Positions 58,778 through 64,000 of a stretch of 64,000 nucleotides of DNA are shown here, piece by piece. The position numbers were made by a program, and so were the translations under genes. The notes below the pieces were generated by a model that was not told the DNA's origin, ran no database searches, and saw nothing but the letters and a program-made list of their open reading frames with translations. How positions within the stretch are numbered: position 1 is the first letter of the stretch; each line of letters begins with the position of its first letter. The stretch spans positions 124,001 through 188,000 of the forward strand of contig PVNI01000006.1 of NCBI GenBank assembly GCA_003001795.1, given 5' to 3'. This DNA is from Actinomadura viridilutea. GTDB lineage: Bacteria > Actinomycetota > Actinomycetes > Streptosporangiales > Streptosporangiaceae.

Positions 58778-61483
58778 TCACCGCGACGCCGACGTCTCCG
58801 ACGTCTCCGACGTCTCCGGCGGCCGCCCGTGCGTCCGACCGCCGTCGCCGGGCGCGACACGGTCCGCGGCGGCGGTGAGGTACTCCTGCAGTTCGCGGTG
58901 GCGGAACTGGTAGGTGGCGCCGCTGACGCGCAGCAGCCGCGCCTCGCAGGCCCAGTCGAGGAAGGTCCACAGCCGCAGCGGCAGGCGCCCCCGGGCCGCC
59001 GCCACCACCAGGCCGATCATCGCGCGGGACCAGGCGACGGCGCCGAAGGCCAGGCCGAACGTGACGGCGCCGACCAGAGCGCAGACCAGCGAGGTCACCA
59101 CGTCCTGGTTCAGCAGGAACACCAGGAAGGCGGCGACGCCGCCGGTGAGGCCGAACCCCACGCCGATGATCGGGTTGCGGTGCAGGGCCTCGCGCGGGTG
59201 GGCCAGCTCGGCGTCCCTGCTCCAGCCGCCCGTGGCGATCGTGAAGATGACGCCGAGCGCGAAGGCGAGGACGAAGGCGCCCGCGACCCCCAGCGTCAGC
59301 GGCCCCGGCCCGGCGTCGGCCAGCCGCAGCGGCGGCAGCGCGGTGAGCGCCCCGCACAGGCCGAAGCCCAGCAGGCTGACCGGGCGGAGCGTCTCGCCGG
59401 CGCCGAGCGGCGGGGCCCCGCGCCGTCCGGCGGCGGTCAGCCCGATGACCGTGCCGAACACCGCGCCCCCGGCCGTCCCGGCGGCGACGGCGAAGCCGGG
59501 CCCGAACACCCTGCCGCCGGTCAGCAGAAGCCCCGCCAGGCCCCCGAGCGCCCCGACCGGGCCGCCGATCAGGGCGCCGAGCAGGCCGCCGGCCGCACGC
59601 CGCCGACGCGGCACGTTGGTGCGCCCGCCGGCGGCGGCCGGCCACGGCGACAGCGACAGGCACGTCGCCAGGACCGCCCAGCCCGCCATGAGCGCCAGCG
59701 TGAGGCCCTCCTCCGGGCTCAGTCCGTCGCGCAGGTCGCCGGGCCGGTCGACCGCCGAACCCGTCCAGAACGCCAGCATCGCCACGACCGCGAACACCGC
59801 GCAGCACGCGCCGTGCAGCGCCCGCACCAGGCGCCGCCCGCCGATCGGCCACAGCAGGTGGGGGACGATGTCGATGCCCGTCATGCCGGGCGGCGGCCGG
59901 TCCGCCGCGGCGGCGCAGGCGGCCTGGCGGCGCAGGTGGTCGGCCAGGCGCACGAGCCAGCGCCGCACGTCCGCGGGACGGTACGCGGCCGCGTGCGCGG
60001 CGCGGGGCGCGAGTTCGGTCGCCGCCGGAACGTAGGCGTCCAGGAGGCGCCGGGCGATCCGCTCGGCCGCCGCGCCCGGATCGTCTCCGTAATCGTCTCC
60101 GTAATCGTCTCCGGGATCGTCTCCGGGATCGCCGTCGGGAGCGCCGTCCGGATCGTCGCCGGGGTCGGCGTGCAGGAGGTCGGCGGGGTCGGCGCCGGAC
60201 TCCACGGCGGTCACGGTCAGCAGCAGCCGCCACGGCGTGCCGAGGGCGGCGCGCACGGCCGGCCCCGCCGGTCCGCACAGCGCCGCGCGCACCTCGGCGC
60301 GCTGCGCGGCGCACGGGTGGCCGTCCGGCCAGCGGGCCCGCAGATAGGCGTCGATCTGCTCGACGGTCAGGCCGTGCAGGTGGATCACCGTTGCGTCGTC
60401 GAGCGCCGCCCGGGCCCGCGCCAGCTGCGCGTGGCGGTCGGTCCGGCAGGTCACCACGACCGGGCCCGGGCGGCGCCGGCACAGGTCGCTGTAGCGGTTG
60501 AGCTCGGCCAGCAGCGCGATCGCGCGGCGGGGCGGGCCGGTGGACGGCTCGGGGTCGAGCTCGTCCAGACCGTCCACCACCGGCAGCACCCGGCGGTCCC
60601 GCACCAGGCGCGCCGCGTCCCGGGCCGCCAGCCCGAACTCCTGCACGAGCCGCTCGGCCAGCCACCGCTCGAACGGGACGCCGACCGTCCAGCGGGCCGC
60701 GTTCACGCGCACCGGCACCATCGTCCGGTCCCCGGGGCCGGCGCCGCCGGGCGCGGCCCCGGTCACGAAGGGTTCCACGAGCTGCAGGACGAGTTCGATG
60801 GCCAGCACCGTCTTGCCCGCCCCCGACTCCCCGACGACGAGCAGCCGCCGCGAGCGCAGGCCGCTGAAGAAACGGCCGATCGCGGGCAGGTCGGCCGTCG
60901 CCTCGCCGGCGCCGCCGTCGTCGCGCGTCCGATCGGGACGCGGCCCGAACGACAAAGGGGCGATGTTGTAGCCGCTGAGCAGCCCCTTGCGCGCCCGGTC
61001 CTCCTCCCGGGCCACGCGCCGGGCCAGCAGCTCGAGCGCCGGGTCCACCCGGGGTGCGCCGACCGCCGCGTCGGGCGCCGCGGCCTGCGGGGACGCCCGG
61101 CGTTCGCCGTCCGGCGGCGGCTCCTCCGTCGATGCCGGCGGTGTGCGCGGGGCGGACAGCGCGTTCCTGGCCGCGCGCCAGCGCTCGACCTCCTCGGGGA
61201 TCAGCTCCTCCGGGTAGTCGCAGTAGCGCAGGCACGCCGTCACGAACGCCTTGACGAAGTCCCAGCGGGGCAGCTTGCCGGTCTGCCGCAGCACGTGCGA
61301 GGTGGTGCTCTTGGGCAGCGCGTCGACGGCGGTCCCGTCGGGCGCCGTCGTCCGGCCGCCGAGCGCGCGGAGCCTGCTGAGCGGCGGCTGACCGGCCCAC
61401 TGCCTGAGCAGGACCAGCGTATGGACGAAGTCGGCCGTGGTGGCGGCGCCGGTGGGATCGGGCGGACGGCGGTCGGCGGTCAC
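58778..61483 (-). CDS. Membrane NACHT NTPase with N-terminal HTH-like domain
   Basis: A 901-residue STAND protein. The N-terminal region (VLLRQWAGQPPLSRLRAL ... LPRWDFVKAFVTACLRY, about 20-85) resembles the HTH domain on many actinobacterial STAND proteins. The NACHT core has Walker A LVVGESGAGKTVLAIEL near 212-228 and Walker B VLPVVDGLDEL near 300. An acidic GDDP/GDDY repeat lies near 450-470. About six to eight transmembrane helices occupy 550-830. The C-terminal LRVSGATYQFRHRELQEYLT is a STAND-family signature. Its GTG overlaps the upstream stop (GTGA at 61480-61483). Confidence 0.88.
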   Translation of the reverse strand: MTADRRPPDPTGAATTADFVHTLVLLRQWAGQPPLSRLRALGGRTTAPDGTAVDALPKSTTSHVLRQTGKLPRWDFVKAFVTACLRYCDYPEELIPEEVERWRAARNALSAPRTPPASTEEPPPDGERRASPQAAAPDAAVGAPRVDPALELLARRVAREEDRARKGLLSGYNIAPLSFGPRPDRTRDDGGAGEATADLPAIGRFFSGLRSRRLLVVGESGAGKTVLAIELVLQLVEPFVTGAAPGGAGPGDRTMVPVRVNAARWTVGVPFERWLAERLVQEFGLAARDAARLVRDRRVLPVVDGLDELDPEPSTGPPRRAIALLAELNRYSDLCRRRPGPVVVTCRTDRHAQLARARAALDDATVIHLHGLTVEQIDAYLRARWPDGHPCAAQRAEVRAALCGPAGPAVRAALGTPWRLLLTVTAVESGADPADLLHADPGDDPDGAPDGDPGDDPGDDYGDDYGDDPGAAAERIARRLLDAYVPAATELAPRAAHAAAYRPADVRRWLVRLADHLRRQAACAAAADRPPPGMTGIDIVPHLLWPIGGRRLVRALHGACCAVFAVVAMLAFWTGSAVDRPGDLRDGLSPEEGLTLALMAGWAVLATCLSLSPWPAAAGGRTNVPRRRRAAGGLLGALIGGPVGALGGLAGLLLTGGRVFGPGFAVAAGTAGGAVFGTVIGLTAAGRRGAPPLGAGETLRPVSLLGFGLCGALTALPPLRLADAGPGPLTLGVAGAFVLAFALGVIFTIATGGWSRDAELAHPREALHRNPIIGVGFGLTGGVAAFLVFLLNQDVVTSLVCALVGAVTFGLAFGAVAWSRAMIGLVVAAARGRLPLRLWTFLDWACEARLLRVSGATYQFRHRELQEYLTAAADRVAPGDGGRTHGRPPETSETSETSASR
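60077..60136 (-). repeat. 12-bp tandem repeat encoding GDDP/GDDY in the NACHT gene
   Basis: Forward-strand units are variants of ATCGTCTCCGTA and ATCGTCTCCGGG, repeated about four times. They encode a run of Gly-Asp-Asp-Pro/Tyr. The in-frame 12-base unit could vary in number without breaking the gene. Confidence 0.65.
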
Positions 61484-62190
61484 CGGGTCCCCGACTCCAC
61501 CGCCGACCATTCGAACGCCGCCCGGCCGCGCCGGGGCCACCGGCCGTCCACCCAGGTGCCCTTCACCGTCTGCACGTGGCGCGCCTCCATCAGGAAGTTG
61601 CGCGCCTCGTCGGCCTCGACCAGCTCCCGGCCCACCGCGATCGGAACGAACCCGTGCCGGGGGATGAACACCCAGCGGCCGCGGTCCCAGTCGTAGGGGT
61701 CGAACCAGTGGTGGCGGACCGTGCCGGACATCTCGACGCGCGGTCCGGTCCGGGTCAGGACGAACGACCCCTCCGAACGCAGCAGGCTCATCCTGCTGAC
61801 GTAGAACAGCTCGGTGCCGATGAGCGCGTTGATGCGGGCGTCCCAGTGGTCGTGCAGCCACGTCGACTCGCCGTCGCCCAGCTTCCCGGCGGCCCGGGCC
61901 AGCTGCCGTTCGAACCTGCGCCGGTTCTTGCGCTCGGCCCGTCGGATCGCCCTGAACGAGCGCAGCCACCGCTGCGGCAGCGTCCGGGCCTCGCCCGCGC
62001 CGTCCATGAAGTGCTGCAGGAAGTCCGACGCCATCGGGTGGACGTCCCGGCCGTCTTCGACGATCGAGCGGAACAGCGCGGCCAGTTCCGGGACGGGCCT
62101 GCCCGTCCGCCGCCGGAAGCCTCGGAGGAACATTCTCGCCGTCTCCCTGGGGGTCGTCGTCCGTCGAACGGCGGGTACGCTCACCGGCAT
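61480..62190 (-). CDS. Unknown 236-aa protein between WD40 and NACHT genes
   Basis: The N-terminal half is helical and basic (RWLRSFRAIRRAERKNRRRF). The C-terminal half is probably beta-rich, with HHWFDPYDWDRGRWVFIPRH-GFVPIAVG. No family is recognised. It overlaps the WD40 stop: ATG 62190 gives a 10-base overlap, while GTG 62184 would make a GTGA overlap like that with the NACHT gene. AGGAGG lies 13 bases before the ATG. Coupling to both neighbours suggests a joint complex. Confidence 0.75.
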   Translation of the reverse strand: MPVSVPAVRRTTTPRETARMFLRGFRRRTGRPVPELAALFRSIVEDGRDVHPMASDFLQHFMDGAGEARTLPQRWLRSFRAIRRAERKNRRRFERQLARAAGKLGDGESTWLHDHWDARINALIGTELFYVSRMSLLRSEGSFVLTRTGPRVEMSGTVRHHWFDPYDWDRGRWVFIPRHGFVPIAVGRELVEADEARNFLMEARHVQTVKGTWVDGRWPRRGRAAFEWSAVESGTR

Positions 62191-64000
62191 ATCCGCCGGA
62201 ATTCCTCCTGCGGCGCGTAGCGCTCCCATTCGGCGCGGGTCAGGGAGCGGCCCGCGGCGGCGCACGCGGCGGCGGCCGGGTCGGCGGGCAGCGCGACGTT
62301 CCACAGCCTCGCGGTCCCGTCGTCGCTCACCGTGGCGGCGGTCGCTCCGGTCGGGGCGTGGGCGATGCCGGTGATCATGCGCTCGTGGCCGGTCAGCGGG
62401 GATCCGATCTGGCGGGAGGTCGGCAGGTCCCAGTGCCGCACGGTGCGGTCGGTCGACCCCGTGAGCAGGGTCCTGCCGTCGGGGCCGAACGCGAGGGCCG
62501 TGACCGCTCCGGTGTGCCCGGTCAGGGCGGCCCCGACCGGACGGCGGCCCGCCGTGTCGAACAGCCGCACGGTGTCGTCGGCGGCCGCCACGGCCAGGCG
62601 CCGGCCGTCGGGGCTGAACTCCAGGTCCGTGAACATGCCGCCGACGGTGACGGGCAGCGGGCCGCCGATCTGGCGGCGGGCGGGCACGTCGAAGAGCCGC
62701 ACGGTGCGGTCCAGGCCGGCGACGGCCAGGGTCCGGCCGTCCGGGCTGAACGCCATCGCCCAGACGACGTCGGTGTGGCCGGGCACGCGGATCGCGGACC
62801 CGGTCCGGCGGCGGCCCGGGACGTCCCAGATCGAAACGGCGCCGCCCTGCTGGACCGCGAGCAGCCTGCCGTCGGGACTGAGCCGCGCGACTCCGCCCTT
62901 GTCCATGACGATGGGGGGAGCGGTCTCGCGTCCGCGTGCCGCGTCCCAGACCCGCACCGTGTCGGCGGTCGCCGTGACGAGCGTCCGTCCGTCGCGGGCG
63001 AACGCCATGTCGTGGACGACGGCGTCGGCGCCGTCCGACCGTCCGCCTCCGGGTTTCAGCGGCGGTCCGACGGGGCGGCGGGCGGCCGTGTCCCAGATCC
63101 GCACCGACGGGTCGTCCTCGTCGGGGCCGCCGGTCGCCAGGAGCCGCCCGTCGGGGCTCAGCGCGACCGCGGACATCGCGGGCATGGCGGCGCCGATCTG
63201 CCGGTGGACCGTCGGGTCGCCCACCCGCACCACGCCGTCGTCGCCGGCGGCGACGAGCAGTCCGCCGGGGCTGAACGCCACCCTCAGGACCGGGGAGCGG
63301 CCGTCGCCGAGCGCCTCGCCGACCTGCCGGCGGTCGGCCGTGTCCCACAGGCGGGTGCGGCCGTCGCCCCCGGCGGTCGCGAGCCTGCTGCCGTCCGGGC
63401 TGAACGCGACCCCGTAGAAGGGCCACGAGCCGGAAGGGTTCTTCACGGCGGCGCCGACCTGCCGCCCGGTCTTCGGGTCCCACAGCCGGACGGTCCCGTC
63501 CGCGCCCGCGGTGGCGAGCGTCCCGCCGTCCGGGGCGAAGGCGACGTCGGTGACGTCGCCGTCGTGCCCGGTGAGCGAGGGGCCGATCTGCTCGCCGGTG
63601 GCGGTGTCCCACAGCCGCGCGGCGTCGTCCGCCCCGGCGGTGGCCAGGACCTTCCCGTCGGGGCTGAAGACCACCGCGTTGAGCGCGCTCGCCCCGCCCG
63701 GCCTGCGGTCGGCGCGGCCCATGGCGTCCCCGAGCGGACGGCGGGCGGCGACGTCCCACAGCCGGACGGTGCCCTTGAGGCTCCCGACCGCGAGGCTCCT
63801 GCCGTCCGGGGCGAACGCGATCGCCGACACGACGTCCTGGGCGACGATCGGGGCGCCCAGCTGACGGCGGGTGGCGACGTCCCAGAACCGGACGGTCGCG
63901 AGGCAGGCCGACGCGACCACGCGCCCGTCCGGGCTGACGTCCACCCGCACGGGCGAGGTCCCGCACTCCTGCCGCGGCGGGGTGATCGGAGCGCCGAGCT
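62181..64000 (-). CDS. WD40-repeat protein (N-terminal part outside window)
   Basis: The frame is open through the window edge, so the N-terminus is missing. At least 13 WD repeats are visible, each with a segment like VRLWDTATGEQIG followed by SPDGRLLATGG; another fragment at the edge would make 14, enough for two seven-bladed propellers. The C-terminal tail LTRAEWERYAPQEEFRRIC is typical of actinobacterial STAND/kinase-WD40 proteins. The missing N-terminus probably carries an HTH, NB-ARC, protease or kinase domain. Confidence 0.93.
   Translation of the reverse strand, partial: LGAPITPPRQECGTSPVRVDVSPDGRVVASACLATVRFWDVATRRQLGAPIVAQDVVSAIAFAPDGRSLAVGSLKGTVRLWDVAARRPLGDAMGRADRRPGGASALNAVVFSPDGKVLATAGADDAARLWDTATGEQIGPSLTGHDGDVTDVAFAPDGGTLATAGADGTVRLWDPKTGRQVGAAVKNPSGSWPFYGVAFSPDGSRLATAGGDGRTRLWDTADRRQVGEALGDGRSPVLRVAFSPGGLLVAAGDDGVVRVGDPTVHRQIGAAMPAMSAVALSPDGRLLATGGPDEDDPSVRIWDTAARRPVGPPLKPGGGRSDGADAVVHDMAFARDGRTLVTATADTVRVWDAARGRETAPPIVMDKGGVARLSPDGRLLAVQQGGAVSIWDVPGRRRTGSAIRVPGHTDVVWAMAFSPDGRTLAVAGLDRTVRLFDVPARRQIGGPLPVTVGGMFTDLEFSPDGRRLAVAAADDTVRLFDTAGRRPVGAALTGHTGAVTALAFGPDGRTLLTGSTDRTVRHWDLPTSRQIGSPLTGHERMITGIAHAPTGATAATVSDDGTARLWNVALPADPAAAACAAAGRSLTRAEWERYAPQEEFRRICR

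Overview
The window is one stretch of chromosome from a very GC-rich actinomycete. Third codon positions are almost always G or C, GTG and TTG starts are common, and many genes have a TANNNT -10 box only 6-10 bases before the start codon, as in leaderless actinobacterial transcripts. The content (F420-type luciferase-like oxidoreductase, GatCAB, three linked PknB-type kinases, NACHT/WD40 genes, and ilvBNC-serA-leuB-ilvE-cimA synteny) suggests a Streptosporangiales or Streptomycetales relative, possibly Thermomonosporaceae. That placement is inference. No rRNA, CRISPR array, transposase or prophage was seen.

Layout. 0-3.5 kb: end of an unknown gene, a membrane-anchored protein, an orphan NarL-type histidine kinase, a DppA-type D-aminopeptidase and a small CxxC protein. 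3.5-7.5 kb (minus strand): a SNF2 helicase with its SWIM-domain partner. 7.6-13.6 kb: enoyl-CoA hydratase, SDR dehydrogenase, then three related kinase genes, the last a membrane pseudokinase. 13.7-17.7 kb: etfBA, an MFS exporter and its TetR regulator. 17.8-25.4 kb: cysteine desulfurase, unknown protein, mnmA, luciferase-like oxidoreductase, a MetE-C-like protein and ligA. 25.7-36.3 kb: two GGDEF-EAL c-di-GMP genes, one cut by an in-frame TGA, flanking gatCAB and a PQQ-type sugar dehydrogenase lipoprotein.

36.4-53.5 kb is a dispersed branched-chain amino acid region: ilvB, ilvN, ilvC, serA, leuB, ilvE and cimA. It carries two transcription attenuators with leader peptides rich in Ile/Leu/Val codons, before ilvB and cimA. 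A third leader-like ORF lies between serA and leuB. A TCTCA-N5-TGAGA inverted repeat recurs before ilvB, leuB, cimA and the third leader, suggesting one shared regulator. Other genes sit among these: PadR, a DUF2079 membrane protein, a divergent thymidylate-synthase-fold protein, an FhuF-like protein, a cobalamin riboswitch with cbtBA, and a NUDIX hydrolase.

53.5-58.6 kb: small enzymes, a membrane protein with a CBM2-like domain, and tRNA-Gln and tRNA-Glu. 58.7-64 kb (minus strand) is a translationally coupled trio: a WD40 protein running off the window edge, an unknown 236-residue protein, and a membrane NACHT NTPase. It resembles actinobacterial STAND/WD40 signalling or defence loci.

Genes that may work together: cysteine desulfurase, MnmA, GatCAB and the tRNA-Gln/Glu genes all concern Gln/Glu decoding; ilvBNC, leuB, ilvE and cimA would make isoleucine from pyruvate through citramalate.
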